Below, piece by piece: positions 20,857 through 33,332 of a DNA stretch of 64,000 bases; the stretch's first letter is position 1; the number at the start of each line of letters is the position of its first letter. Made by a program: the position numbers and the translations under genes. Location of the stretch: contig NC_134399.1 of the NCBI RefSeq assembly GCF_050003625.1, forward strand, positions 221,520,975-221,584,974, in the 5' to 3' direction. Origin of the DNA: Haematobia irritans. Lineage: Eukaryota > Arthropoda > Insecta > Diptera > Muscidae. The notes beneath the pieces were generated by a model, which saw only the letters and a program-made list of their open reading frames with translations, was not told where the DNA came from and ran no database searches.

Positions 20857-22534
20857 TTTTTATACCCTCCATCATAGGATGGGGGTATATTAACTTTGTC
20901 ATTCCGTTTGTAGCACATCGAAATATTGCTCTAAGACCCCATAAATTATATATATTCTGGGTCGTGGTGAAATTCTGAGTCGATCTCAGCATGTCCGTCC
21001 GTCCGTCCGTCTGTTGAAATCACGCTAACTTCCGAACGAAAAAGGCTATCGACTTGAAACTTGGCACAAGTCGTTGTTATCGATGTAGGTCGGATGGTAT
21101 TGAAAATGGGCCATATCGGTCCACTTTTACGTATAGCCCCCATATAAAGGGACCCTCAGATTTGGCTTGTGGAGCCTCTAACAGAAGCATATTTCATCCG
21201 ATCCGGCTGAAATTTGGTACATGGTGTTGGTATATGGTCTCTAACAACCATGCAAAAATTGGTCCACATCGGTCCATAATTATATATAGCCCCCATATAA
21301 ACCGATCTCCAGATTTGGCTTGCGGAGCCTCAAAGAGAAGAAAATTTCATCCGATCCGGCTGAAATTTGGTACATGGTGTTGGTATATGGTCTCTAACAA
21401 CCATGCAAAAATTTGTCCACATCGGTCCATAATTATATATAGCCCCCATATAAACCGATGCCCAGATTTGGCTTGCGGAGCCTCAAAGAGAAGCAAATTT
21501 CAACCGATCCGGCTGAAATTCGGTACATGATGTTGGTATATGGTCTCTAACAACCATGCAAAAATTTGTCCACATCGGTCCATAATTATATATAGCCCCC
21601 ATATAAACCGATCCCCAGATTTGGCTTGCGAAGTCTCCAACAGAAGCAAATTTCATCCGATCCGGCTGAAATTTGGTACATGGTGTTGGTATATGGTTTC
21701 TAACAACCATGCAAAAATTTGTCCACATCGGTCCATAATTATATATAGCCCCCATATAAAACGTTCTCCAGATTTGACCTCCGGAGCCTCTTGGAGGAGC
21801 AAAATTCATGCGATCCGGTTCAAATTAGGAACGTGGTGTTAGTATATGGTCGCTAACAACCATACCAAAATTGGTCCAATCACACAAAAATTGGTCCATA
21901 TCGGTTCATAATCATGGTTGCCACTAGAGCCAAAAATAGTCTACCAAAATTTTATTTCTATAGAAAATTTTGTCAAAATTTTATTTCTATAGAAAATTTT
22001 GTCAAAATTTTATTTGTAGAGAAAATTTTGTCAAAATTTTATTCGGTTCATAATAAAATTTTCATCATTGTCAAAATTTTATTTCTATAGAAAATTTTGT
22101 TCAAATTTTATTCGGTTCATAATCATGGTTGCCACTCCAGCCAAAAGTAATCTACCAAGATTTTATTTGTATAGAAAATTTTGTCAAAAGCTTATTTCTA
22201 TAGAAAATTTTGTGAAAATTTTATTTCTATAGAAAATTTTGTTAAAATTTTAGGTCTGTAGAAAATTTTGTCAAAATGTTATGGCTACTTTGTCAAACTT
22301 AATTATATACGTATTGGATCGCTCTTTTTTGATTTAATATATACCACGTATGGACTTACATACAATTTAGAAGATGGTGTTAGGAGGTTTTAAGATACCT
22401 TGCCATCGGCAAGCGTTACCGCAACTTAATTAATTCGATTGTGGATGGCAGTGTTTAGAAGAAGTTTCTACGCAATCCATGATGGAGGGTACATAAGCTT
22501 CGGCCTGGCCGAACTTACGGCCGTATATACTTGT
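20857..22534 (+). mobile_element. Complete HINE-B element
   Basis: The 5' end is TTTTTATACCCTCCATCATA/GGATGGGGGTATATTAAC. A GTCCGTCCGTCCGTCTG microsatellite is at 20994. About five 153-bp core units follow (TATATAGCCCCCATATAAAC landmarks), then the CATGGTTGCCACTAGAGCC junction, about ten 29-bp minisatellite units (21950-22290), the 3' segment CCACGTATGGACTTA, and hairpin TTCGGCCTGGCCGAA with TATACTTGTT. This is the reference copy for the subfamily. Open frames crossing the core exist only because the period is a multiple of three and are not genes. Confidence 0.88.
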
Positions 22535-22662
22535 TTTTTTTTTTAATTTTATTGTTAAAAGTTTATTCCTAAAGGAAATTTTGTGAAAATTTTATTTATA
22601 TAAATAATTATGTCAAAATTTTATTTCTTAAGAAAATTATGTGAACATTTTATTTCCATAGA
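22535..22662 (+). repeat. 29-bp minisatellite segment, first of a duplicated pair
   Basis: TTTTAATTTTATTGTTAAAA and GTTTATTCCTAAAGGAAATT begin a diverged array. The same start is found at 24440, where no HINE-B precedes it. Confidence 0.65.
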
Positions 22663-23111
22663 TAATTTTATATATGGCTTAGCACTTAGCCACTTACATC
22701 ACACTACCGAATGCAAATGACTGAGAAATCAATCGCTATTCGCCCTCACCCTACCTATCCCGTCCCTATCTCCCACTATGATATATATCACATGACCCAT
22801 TAATGGGAGGCCCTACATCTCTGTCACTGTATCATGCCCGGTATAAAAATAGCAAATAATAAATAGATAAATAAATAAATATGATACCAATAAATCGTAA
22901 ATATATAAATGATGCCCTATAACCCTATCCAACACTCCCACCCTAATAATGAGAATATTGTCCTCATTTCTGAGGAAAATCCTTATATCTACCTCAACAT
23001 ATTGCAGTGTAGGCCCCTAATTGGCTTGTCTATAGCGCTTTCGACCCACGCCAACGGGTCTCATCAGTAGGCTTACTGCCCCCAACTACTAAAAAATATA
23101 TATTATAATAA
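22663..23111. other. Unassigned, possibly mobile, sequence left of the mariner
   Basis: The composition differs from its surroundings (C-rich, with a CCCTCACCCTACCTATCCCG stretch). It includes TATAAAAATAG and AAATAGATAAATAAATAAAT runs. It ends in the AT-rich target of the mariner. With 24049-24428 it may be one inserted unit of about 0.8 kb. I do not recognise it. Confidence 0.35.
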
Positions 23112-23113
23112 TA

Positions 23114-24046
23114 AAGGGTGATTCTTTTGAGGTTAGGATTTTCATGCATTAGTATTTGACAGATCACGTGGGATTTCAGACATGGTGTCAAAGAGAAAGA
23201 TGCTCAGTATGCTTTGACATTTCATCATGAATAGACTTACTAACGAGCAACGCTTGCAAATCATTGAATTTTATTACCAAAATCAGTGGCAGAAAATCCG
23301 CTTTTTTATCGACAAATTTTGTTCAGCGATGAGGCTCATTTCTGGTTGAATGGCTACGTAAATAAGCAAAATTGCCGCATTTGGAGTGAAGAGCAACCAG
23401 AAGCCGTTCAAGAACTGCCCATGCATCCCGAAAAATGCACTGTTTGGTGTGGTTTATACGCTGGTGGAATCATTGGACCGTATTTTTTCAAAGATGCTGT
23501 TGGACGCAACGTTACGGTGAATGGCGATCGCTATCGTTCGATGCTAACAAACTTTTTGTTGCCAAAAATGGAAGAACTGAACTTGGTTGACATGTGGTTC
23601 CAACAAGATGGCGCTACATGCCACACAGCTCGCGATTCTATGGCCATTTTGAGGGAAAACTTCGGAGAACAATTCATCTCAAGAAATGGACCGGTAAGTT
23701 GGCCACCAAGATCATGCGATTTGACGCCTTTAGACTATTTTTTGTGGGGCTACGTCAAGTCTAAAGTCTACAGAAATAAGCCAGCAACTATTCCAGCTTT
23801 GGAAGACAACATTTCCGAAGAAATTCGGGCTATTCCGGCCGAAATGCTCGAAAAAGTTGCCCAAAATTGGACTTTCCGAATGGACCACCTAAGACGCAGC
23901 CGCGGTCAACATTTAAATGAAATTATCTTCAAAAAGTAAATGTCATGGACCAATCTAACGTTTCAAATAAAGAACCGATGAGATTTTGCAAATTTTATGC
24001 GTTTTAAAAAAAAAAAAAGTTATCAAGCTCTTAACAAATCACCCTT
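23114..24046 (+). mobile_element. Internally deleted rosa-like (DD41D) mariner element
   Basis: The element begins AAGGGTGATTC and ends AATCACCCTT, with TA on each side (23112-23113 and 24047-24048), the Tc1/mariner target duplication. The inner ends also pair (the right end read inward gives GTTAAGAGCTTGATAACTT). At 933 bp it is shorter than the roughly 1.3 kb expected of an intact element. The missing part is the transposase N-terminal half. Confidence 0.88.
23228..23939 (+). pseudogene. Mariner transposase, N-terminal half deleted
   Basis: ATG 23228 opens MNRLTNEQRLQIIEFYYQN, the true N-terminus. At about 23284 the frame jumps into AENPLFYRQILFSDEAHFW in another frame, so the helix-turn-helix DNA-binding region and the start of the catalytic domain are deleted. 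From 23286 the 217-codon C-terminal part is intact. Counting from there, the catalytic Asp residues are D15 (FSDEAHF), D108 (QQDGATCH) and D150 (LTPLDYFLWG), with 41 residues between the last two. That is the DD41D signature of the rosa group of mariner-like elements, rather than the DD34D of classical mariners. The stop is TAA at 23937-23939. Cut-and-paste activity is lost, but the terminal repeats could still be mobilised by a full-length relative. Confidence 0.88.
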
Positions 24047-24048
24047 TA

Positions 24049-24428
24049 TGTAATACATACCTATAACTTTTAAATATATAATATTATTATTATAATACAA
24101 ATACCAAATAAATATAATAAAATTCTTATTATAATACGAATAACAAATAAAATATAACTAAATAAAACAGATGTTAGACTCTAAAGACTCAACACAACCC
24201 TTCTGTGGAATCCTTAGACTCCTCCAACCGATATAACTATCACCCAGACATTGGACTCAGAGGACTCAACACAACAAAATTCACGTTGTGGAATTCCCCG
24301 ATTCCCACGTCCGTAAGTCAATGTCAGACATATGCCCACCTAAAGTTCTATACACATCCAACTAGTCACAGTAATTAAGCCCCAGCCTCGTCCCCTACAC
24401 TTATATGCGGACATTAATGGTCTCCCAG
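24049..24428. other. Unassigned sequence right of the mariner
   Basis: It continues the unit left of the mariner. It contains two similar lines (GACTCAACACAACCC near 24188, GACTCAACACAACAAAA near 24264), each followed by a CTGTGGAAT/TTGTGGAAT motif, an imperfect tandem repeat of about 76 bp. No coding sequence seen. Confidence 0.35.
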
Positions 24429-24660
24429 ATTAAAATCCTAATTTTTTTTAATTTTATTGTTAAAAGTTTATTCCTAAAGGAAATTTTGTGAAAATGTTAT
24501 TTCTATACAAAATTATGTCAAACTTTTATTTCTTGCGAAAATTATTTGAAAATGTTTTTAAAAGTTTATTTCTGTAGAAAATTGTATCAAATTTGTTTTT
24601 CTGTATGAAATTTTGTAAAAATTGTATTTGTATTGAAAATTTTTTCAAAATTTTTTACCT
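24429..24660 (+). repeat. 29-bp minisatellite segment, second of a duplicated pair
   Basis: AGATTAAAATCCTAATTTTT then TTATTGTTAAAAGTTTATTC repeats the flanks found on the two sides of the HINE-B at 20857-22534, but joined without the HINE-B. Confidence 0.65.
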
Positions 24661-24689
24661 ATTCAAATTTCACATTTTTAGCTATTCAA

Positions 24690-26349
24690 TTTTTATACCC
24701 TTCACCACTACTGTGGTACAGGGTATAATAAGTTTGTGCATTTGTATGTAACGCCAAGAAGGAAAAGTCTGAGACCCATCGTTTAGTATACCGATCGTCT
24801 TAGAATTAAATTCTGAGTCGATTTAGCGATGTCCGTCTGTCTGTCTGTCTGTTGATGTATTTTTGTGTGCAAAGTACAGCTCGCAGTTTTAGTCCGATTG
24901 TCCTAAAATTTGGTATAGGGTCCTGTTTCGGCTCAAAGACGATCCCTATTGATTTTGGAAAAAATCGGTTCAGATTTAGATATAGCTGCCATATATATTT
25001 TTCACCGATCTGGTCATAATTGGCGTGTATATCAACCGATCTTCCTCAAACTCTGTACATCCGAATATTTTATGAGTCTCAAAAAACTTGCAAAATATTA
25101 GCCAAATCGGTTCAGATTTAGATATAGCTCCCATATATAGCTTTCGCCCGATTTACACTCATTTGCCCACAGAGGCCAATTTTTTGCTCCGATTTAGTTG
25201 AAATTTTGCACAGGGAGTAGAATTAGCATTGTAGCTATGCGTGTCAAATTTGGTTAAAATCGGTTCAGATTTAGATGTAGCTCCCATATATAGCTTTCGC
25301 CCGATTTACACTCAAATGACCACAGAGGCCAATTTTTTGCTCCGATTTAGTTGACATTTTGCACAGGGAGTAGAATTTGCATTGTAGCTATTTGTGCCAA
25401 ATTTGGTTGAAATCGGTTCAGATTTAGATATAGCTCCCATATATAGCTTTCGCCCGATTTACACTCATATGACCACAGAGGCCAATATTTTACTCCGATT
25501 TAATTGAAATTTTGCACAGAGAGTAGAATTAGCATAGTAGCTATGCGTGCCAAATTTGGTTGAAATCGGTTCAGATATAGATATATCTTCCATATATAGC
25601 TTTCGCCCGATTTACACTCATATGACCACAGTGGCCAATCTTTTGCTCCGATATAATTGAAATTTTGCACAGAGAGTAGAATTAGCATTGTAGCTATGCG
25701 TGCCAAATTTGGTTGAAATCGGTTCAGATGTAGATATAGCTTCCATATATAGTTTTCGTCCGATATGGACTTATATGGCCCCAGAAGCCAGAGTTTTGGC
25801 CCAATTTGGTTGAAATTTTGCACTAGGAGTACAATTAGTAATATAGTCATATGTGCCAAATGTGATTGAAATCGGTTCAGATTTCGATATAGCTCCCATA
25901 TATATGTTTTTCTGATTTCGACAAAAATGGTCAAAATACCAACATTTTCCTTCTAAAATCGCCACTGCTTAGTCGAAAAGTTGTAAAAATGACTCTAATT
26001 TTCCTAAACTTCTAATACATATATATCGAGCGATAAACCATAAATAAACTTTTTCGAAGTTTCCTTAAAATTGCTTCAGATTTAAATGTTTCCCATATTT
26101 TTTTACTAACATTGTGTTCCACCCTAGTCCATTAGCCGACTTAAATTTTGAGTCTCTAGATTTTGCAGAAGTCTATCAAATTCTGTCCAGATCGAGTGAT
26201 ATTTAAATGTATGTATTTGGGACAAATCTTTATATATAGCCCCCAACACATTTGACTGATGTGATATGGTATCGAAAATTTAGATCTACACAGTGGTGCA
26301 GGGTATAATATAGTCGGCCCCGCCCGACTTTAGACCTTCCTTACTGGTT
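24690..26349 (+). mobile_element. Complete HINE-A element
   Basis: The 5' inverted repeat is TATACCCTTCACCACTACTG/GTGGTACAGGGTATAATAAG. A GTCCGTCTGTCTGTCTGTCTG-type run follows near 24833. There are about six core units with TATAGCTCCCATATATAGC, then the 3' tail with GTGGTGCAGGGTATAATATA and a hairpin, ending CTTACTGGTT (one base off CTTGTT) at 26349. Confidence 0.85.
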
Positions 26350-26387
26350 TTTTACAAAATTTTGTTTCTATAGAAAATTTCGTTAAC

Positions 26388-28511
26388 ATTTTTATACCCA
26401 CCACCATAGAATGTTGACGGGGGTATAATAAGTTTGTTATTCCGTTTGTAACACATCGAAATATCGATTTCCGACTATATAAAGTATATATATTCTTGAT
26501 CAGGGAGAAATTCTAAGACGATATAAGCATATCCGTCTGTCTGTCTGTTGTAATCACACTACAGCCGTCAATAATGGCTCTATCGTCCTGATTGAATTTG
26601 GCACAGATTCGTCTTTGGTTGCAGGCAGATCAAGTTCGAAGATGGGCTATATCGGTCCAAGTTTTCATATAGTCCCCATATAAACCGACCTTCCGATTTG
26701 GGGTCTTGGGCTTATAGAAACCGTAGTTTTTATCCCATTTGCCTGAAATTGGAAATCTAGAAGTATTTTAGGATCATCAAAAAGTGTACCGAAAATGGTG
26801 CCTATCGGTCCATGTTTTGGTTTAACCCCCATATGGACCGATTTCCCCATTTTGCTCCTTGGGCGTCTAGAAAGTGTATTTTCTATCCAATTTGACTGAA
26901 AATAAAAATCTCGATGTATAAGACCACAAATTGGTGTGTCGAAAATGGGGGGTATCGGTCCATTTTTAGGTATAGCTCCCATATAGACAGATTTCCCGAT
27001 TTTACTTCTGGGGCTTCTAGAATCCGTAGTTTTTACCAAATTCGCCTGAAATTTGAAATCTAGAGGTATTCTAGAACCACAAAAAGGTGTGCCGAAAATG
27101 GTGAGTATCGGTCCATGTTTTGATATAGCCCCCATATCGACCGATCTCCTGATTTTACTTCTTGGGCTTCTAGAATCCGTAGTTTTTTTCCAATTTGCCT
27201 GAAATTGGAAATCTAGAGGAATTCGAGGACCACAAAGAGGTGTGCCGAATATATTGTGTATCGGTCCATGTTTTGATATAGCCCCCATATAGACCGATCT
27301 CCCGATTTTACTTCTTGTTCTTCTAGAATCCGTAGTTTTTACCCAATTGGCCTGAAATTGGAAATCTAGAGGTATTCTAGAAAAATAAAGAGATTTGCGA
27401 AAATGGTGATTATCGGATCATGTTTTGATATAGCCTCCATTTAGACCGATCTCCCGATTTTACTTCTTGTTCTTCTAGAATTCGTAGTTTTTACCAAATT
27501 TGCCTGAAATTTGAAATCTAGAGGTACTCTAGGAAAATAAAGATATTTGCCGAAAATGGAGATTATCGGTCCATGTTTTGATATAGCCCCCATATCGACC
27601 GATCTTCCGATTTTACTTCTTGGGCTTCTAGAATCCGTAGTTTTTATCCAATTTGCCTGAAATTGGAAATCTGGAGGTAATCTGGAAAAATAAAGAGATT
27701 TGCCGAAAATGCTGATTATCGGTTTATGTGTTGATATAGCCCCTATATAAACCGATCTCCCGATTTTTCTTCATGGGCTTCTAGAATCCGTAGGTTTTAT
27801 CCAATTTGCCTGAAATTGGAAATCTAGAGGTATTCTAGGACCACAAAGAGGTGTGCCGAATATATTGTGTATCGGTGCAGTTTTTTATATAGGGCCCTTA
27901 TAAACCGGCCCTCTGATTTGGGGTCAAGATTCTAGAACTACAATTAGATGTGCTGAATACTGTGTGTATCCTTCCATGTTTTGGTATAGCCCCCATTACA
28001 CCGAACTCCCGATTTAACTCCTAGAGTTTCTAAAAATTTTAGTTTTTATCCGATTTGCCACAAATTGAAAATATACCGGCATTTTAGACCCATAACAAAG
28101 TGTATATGATTTAGTTTTATCGGTCCATTTGGTAAGGCCTCCATATAGACCGATTTCACTTATAGAGCGTACAGAAGGTGCACTGATCATGAACATTGCT
28201 TGAAACTGAATGCAAAATTTCCAGATTTAATTGGGATGAAACTCTACAGATTATAGATTTCAAATCAAGGCGTTATTTCATCATTTTCTTGCACACTTAC
28301 AAGAGATATTTATGATTCCTCTAAAACTCAAACAAAATATGGTTCTTATAAATTCAGAATCTGATCTAGTCTTCATAGGTAAAATCTTTACATTTATCTG
28401 TAAGAAGCGTACTGGTTGAACTGATCTGCTTGTGAAAATATCTGTCATCAAACCCCCCTGAAATTTGTAAAGGAAACTATTATATTTGATTCATGGTTGT
28501 GGGTATTTATA
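26388..28511 (+). mobile_element. HINE-C element with a long core, 3' end lost
   Basis: It starts TATACCCACCACCATAGAAT/GACGGGGGTATAATAAG and has the GTCTGTCTGTCTG run near 26537. The core has about nine or ten units, with landmarks at 27128, 27281, 27433, 27586 and 27739 (152-153 bp apart). The TTCATGGTTGTGGGTATTTA tail is followed by an A tract instead of the GGCC hairpin, so the 3' terminus is truncated. Confidence 0.82.
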
Positions 28512-28770
28512 TAAAAAAAAAAAACTTTCTAAATTTTTCTTTTCTATAGGAAATTGTGTCAAAATATTATGTCTATAGGAAATTTGTGAAACTCCTCTTA
28601 GTTGTAGAGGAATATTTTGCCAAATCTACCAAAATATTAAGAATTATACCAATCTACCAAACGGTAATCTACCATTTTTGGTAGAATTCTAGCAGTTGTG
28701 GGTGCAGCCGTTCTCGCAATATGTTAAGCGTACTTGCGGCTATCCTGCTCCATAGTGTGGCCCAGGGTAT
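28512..28770. repeat. Minisatellite edge and small HINE-A end relic
   Basis: Two diverged 29-bp units are followed by CTCTTAGTTGTAGAGGAATA and CAATCTACCAAACGGTAA, the same border sequence as at 37632-37712. Bases 28733-28770 (CTGCTCCATAGTGTGG, CCCAGGGTATAAAT) match a HINE-A 5' end on the minus strand. Confidence 0.55.
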
Positions 28771-29509
28771 AAATACTTCGTACATGATTGTCATTCTACT
28801 CTAATATACCCATAATCATAAAATAAGTACACATCCTTCCTATAATGAGCGTAGCACTATTTACGAAACAATCTAATCATAGTGGCTGAGACAACAGGAC
28901 GACATTGAAATGCAAAATGGGATCCAGCATGTTGGCATTTTGCCCCATTGCATGAAATACTCGTAGACTCAGAGCCATATACAAACCCACGCACACACAC
29001 AAGAAAACCCCATTCAAGGTTATTCCAACAGAAGCCTGGGAAATGGATAGGTCTCTAGCAATGACACAGGTAGATGATGATAGTGGCGACATTGTTTCAG
29101 GTCACATGTGTTTGTTCTGATTTCTAAGTTGTTGTCTTCTTCTATGAAGGAGGTATGAAAAGTGTTTGAAATTGGCATGAATATGGCATGACATCACGCC
29201 ATAGAAAAACATATGTCAAGTACTATAATAGCTCGCATAATAATTATGTGATGTTTTCATAACATTAAGGAGTTACAAAACAAGTCTAACAAACTATTCA
29301 ATTAATAACAGGTGATGTGTGAAAAAATCTAACATGGGTCTTCTACTGCCATGACAAAGAGGCCTAAATAAGGTGTAATGGTATAGGCTAACTTCAGTTC
29401 ATTGATATAGGATAGATGTTGTAGAATAGCTACTAGGGTGTCCACAACCGACACCGGTTAACCGGATTCAATTACACAAACCGAAAACGGAATTTTACAA
29501 AATTTTCCA
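28771..29509. other. Intron sequence without genes
   Basis: No gene recognised. ACCGGTTAACCGGAT near 29452-29466 is a 12-bp palindrome core that resembles a transposon end, but no partner was found. Confidence 0.45.
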
Positions 29510-32500
29510 AAATAAGACATAAAATGTTGAGAAAATTTTCTACAGATATAAAATTTTGAGAAAATTTTCTATAGAAAAAAAAATTGAGAAAATTTTCTAC
29601 AAACATAAAAATTTTAGAATATTTTCTATAAAAATAAAAATTTGAGAATATTTTCTATAGAAATAAAAATTTGAGAAAATTTTCTATAGAAATAAAACTT
29701 TGAGAATATTATCTATGGAAATAAAATTTTAAGAGAATTTCTAAGAAATAAAATTTTGACAAATTTTTCGGTAGAAATAAAATTTTGAAAAAAATATGTC
29801 TATTAACACGAAATTTTCTATACACAAAAAAAAAACGTTGATAACATTTTATATAGACATAAAAATGTTGACAAAATTTCCCATTGAAATAACATTTTGC
29901 GAAAATTTTCTTTAAAAATAAAATTTGGAGAAAATTTTCCATAGAAATAAAATTTTTATAGAAATAAAATTTTGAGCAAATTTTCTATAAAAATAAAATT
30001 TTGAGCAAAATTTCTATAGAAATAAAAATTTGAGAAAATTTTCCACAGAAAAAAAAAATTTTATAGAAAAAAAATTTTGAGAAAATTTTCCATACAAACA
30101 AAATTTTTTATAGAAAAAAAAACGTTAGGACTTAAAAATGTTGACAAAAATTTCTGTTGAAAAAAAAAAAAACTATAGAAACAAAATTGTCCATATAAAT
30201 AAAAAATTGAAAGAGTTGTCTATAGAAATAAAATTTTGAGAAAATTTTCTATATACATGAAAATTTTCTATAAAAATAAAACTTTGAGAATAATTTCTAT
30301 GGAAATAAAATTTTGAGAAAATTTTCGATATACATGAAAATTTTCTATAAAAATAAAATTTTGAAAATAATTTCTATGGAAATAAAATTTTGAGAAAATT
30401 TTCTATATACATGAAAATGTTCTATAAAAATAAAATTTTGAGAATAATTTCTATGGAAATAAAATTTTAAGAAAATTTCTAAGAAATAACATTTTGACAA
30501 AATTTTCTGTAGAAATAAAATTAAAAAAAAAACTCTAGAAAGAAACTTTTTAGAAAATATTCTATAGGCATAAAAACGTTGACAACATTTTTAATAAATA
30601 ACATTTTCAATAAACAAAATTTCCCATTAAAATAACATTTTGAAAAAATTTTCTATAAAAATAAAACTTTGAGAAAATTTTTCATAGAAATAACATTTTT
30701 ATAGAAATAAAATTTTAAGCAAATTTTCTATGGAAATAACATTTTAAGAACATCTTCTATAGAAATAAAATTTTAAGAAAATTTTCCATACAAACAAAAT
30801 TTTCTATAAAAAAAAACTTTTGAGACTTAAAAATGTTGAAAAAATTTTTTTATAGAAACATAATTGTCCATTGAAATAAAATTTTGAAAGAGTTTTCAGT
30901 AGAAATAAAACTTTGAGAAAATTTTCCATAGAAACAAAATTTTCTATAGAAACAAACTTTTGAGAAAATTTTCTGTAGACTTAAAAATGCTGACAAAATC
31001 TTCAATAGAAACAAACTTTTTTATAAAAATAAAATTTTGAGAAAGTTTTGCACAGAAATAAAATGTTTAAAGAATTTTCTATAGAAATAAAATTTTGAGA
31101 AAATTTTGCATAGAAATAAAATTTTGTAAGAGTTTTCTATAGAAATAAAATTTTGAGAAAATTTTCCATAGAAACAAAATTTTCTAAAGAAAAACACTTT
31201 TGAGAAAAATTTTCATTGAAATAAAATTTTGAAACAGTTTTCTATAGAAATAACATTTTATGAAAATTTTCTATATACATGAAAATGTTGACAAAATTTT
31301 CTTTTGAAAAAAAAAAATTGAGAAAATGTTCTATACAATAAAATTTTGAAAAAAAAATTTCTTCAGGCATAAAAATGTTGACAAAATTTCTATAGTAATA
31401 AACTATTGAGAAAATTTTCTACAGAAATAAAATCTTGAGACAGTTTTCATAGAAATAGAATTTTGAAAGAGTTTTCTATAGAAATAAAAGTTTGAGAAAA
31501 TGTTCTTACACATAAAAATGTTGAAAAAAACTTTTGTCAAAATTTTATGTCTATAGAAAAGTTTGTCAAAATTTTATTTCTATGGAAAATTTTGCCAAAA
31601 TTTTATTTCTATGGAAAAGTTTGCCAAATTTTTATTTCTATGGAAAATTTTGCCAAAATTTTATTTCTATAATTTTTTTTTCAAATTTTTATTTCTATAG
31701 AAAATTTTGTCAGAATTTAATTTCTATAGACACTGTTGTCAAAATTTTATTTCTATATAAAATTTTGTCACAATTTTATTTCTATGGAAATTTTTGTCAA
31801 AATTTTATATCTATAAAAAATTTTGTCAAAATTTTATTTCAAAAGAAAATTTTGTAAATAGAAATGTTCAATAGAAACAAACTTTTTTATAAAAATAAAA
31901 TTTTGAGAAAGTTTTGCACAGAAATAAAATGTTTAAAGAATTTTCTATAGAAATAAAATTTTGAGAAAATTTTCCATAGAAACAAAATTTTCTAAAGAAA
32001 AAAACTTTTGAGAAAAATTTTCATTGAAATAAAATTTTGAAACAGTTTTCTATAGAAATAACATTTTATGAAAATTTTCTATATACATGAAAATGTTGAC
32101 AAAATTTTCTTTTGAAAAAAATTTTTAGAAAATGTTCTATACAATAAAATTTTGAAAAAAAATTTCTTCAGGTATAAAAATGTTGACAAAATTTCTATAG
32201 TAATAAACTATTGAGAAAATTTTCTACAGAAATAAAATCTTGAGACAGTTTTCATAGAAATAGAATTTTGAAAGGGTTTTCTATAGAAGTAAAAGTTTGA
32301 GAAAATTTTCTTACACATAAAAATGTTGAAAAAAACTTTTGTCAAAATTTTATTTCTATGGAAAATTTTGCCAAAATTTTATTTCTATGGAAAAGTTTGC
32401 CAAATTTTTATTTCTATGGAAAATTTTGCCAAAATTTTATTTCTATAATTTTTTTTTCAAATTTTTATTTCTATAGAAAATTTTGTCAGAATTTAATTTC

Positions 32501-33325
32501 TATAGACACTGTTGTCAAAATTTTATTTCTATAGAAAATTTTGTCACAATTTTATTTCTATGGAAATTTTTGTCAAAATTTTATTTCTATAACAAATTTT
32601 GTCAAAATTCTATTTCTATACAAAATTTTGTCAAAATTTTATTTCTATAGAAAATTTTGTCAAAATTTTATTTCTATACAAAATTATGTCAAAATTTTAT
32701 TACTATAGACAATTTTGTCAAAATTTTATTTCTATAGATTTTGTTTTTTAATTTTATTTCTATATAAAATTTTGTCAATATTTTATTTCTATTTTGAAAC
32801 AGTTTTCTATAGAAATAAAATTTTGTGAAAATTTTCTATATACATGAAAATATTGACAAAATTTTCTTTTGAAATAAAATTTTGAGAAAATGTTCTATAG
32901 AAATAAAATTTTGAAAAAAAAATTCTACAGGCATAAAAAACGTTGAAAAAATTTCTATAGTAATAAACTATTGAGAAATTTTTCTACAGAAATAAAATCT
33001 TGAGACAGTTTTCATAGAAATAGAATTTTGAAAGAGTTTTCTATAGAAGTAAAATTTGGAGAAAATTTTCTTACACATAAAAATGTTGAGAAACAAAAAT
33101 GACAAATTTTCTATAGAAATAAAATTTTGAGAAAATTTTCTATAGAAATGAAATTTTAAAAAAATCATTTATAGAAATGACATTTTGAGAAGAATTTCCA
33201 TAGAAATAAAATTTTGACAAAATTTCGTATAGTGTTGAGAAACACTATAGGAATAAAATTTTAAGAAAATTTCGATAGATATAAAATTTTAAGAAAATGT
33301 TCGATAGGAATAAAATTTTGAGAAG
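29510..33325. repeat. Large 29-bp minisatellite array with higher-order duplication
   Basis: Hundreds of diverged units of TTTCTATAGAAA/AAAATTTT. From 29510 to 31530 the units read on the minus strand and mostly carry GAGAAAATTTT. At 31531-31860 and 32336-32800 they read on the plus strand, and after 32800 on the minus strand again. A block of about 0.8 kb is repeated: TTCAATAGAAACAAACTTTT at 31011 and 31867, GAAACAGTTTTCTATAG at 31231, 32039 and 32796, and CTTTTGTCAAAATTTTAT at 31531 and 32336. Frames across the array are chance products of the unit. Confidence 0.85.
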
Positions 33326-33332
33326 TTGCAGT

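Noticed and set aside
21054..21530. 158-codon open frame as a gene
   Set aside because: It lies wholly in HINE-B core repeats; the peptide repeats every 51 residues and has no start context or family resemblance.
26665..27288. 207-codon minus-strand open frame as a gene
   Set aside because: It is entirely HINE-C tandem core; the frame stays open only because the period is a multiple of three.
31534..31857. Phe/Tyr-rich open frames in the minisatellite
   Set aside because: The 29-bp unit read in three successive frames gives a 29-residue peptide repeat; the same low-complexity peptide appears in every array.
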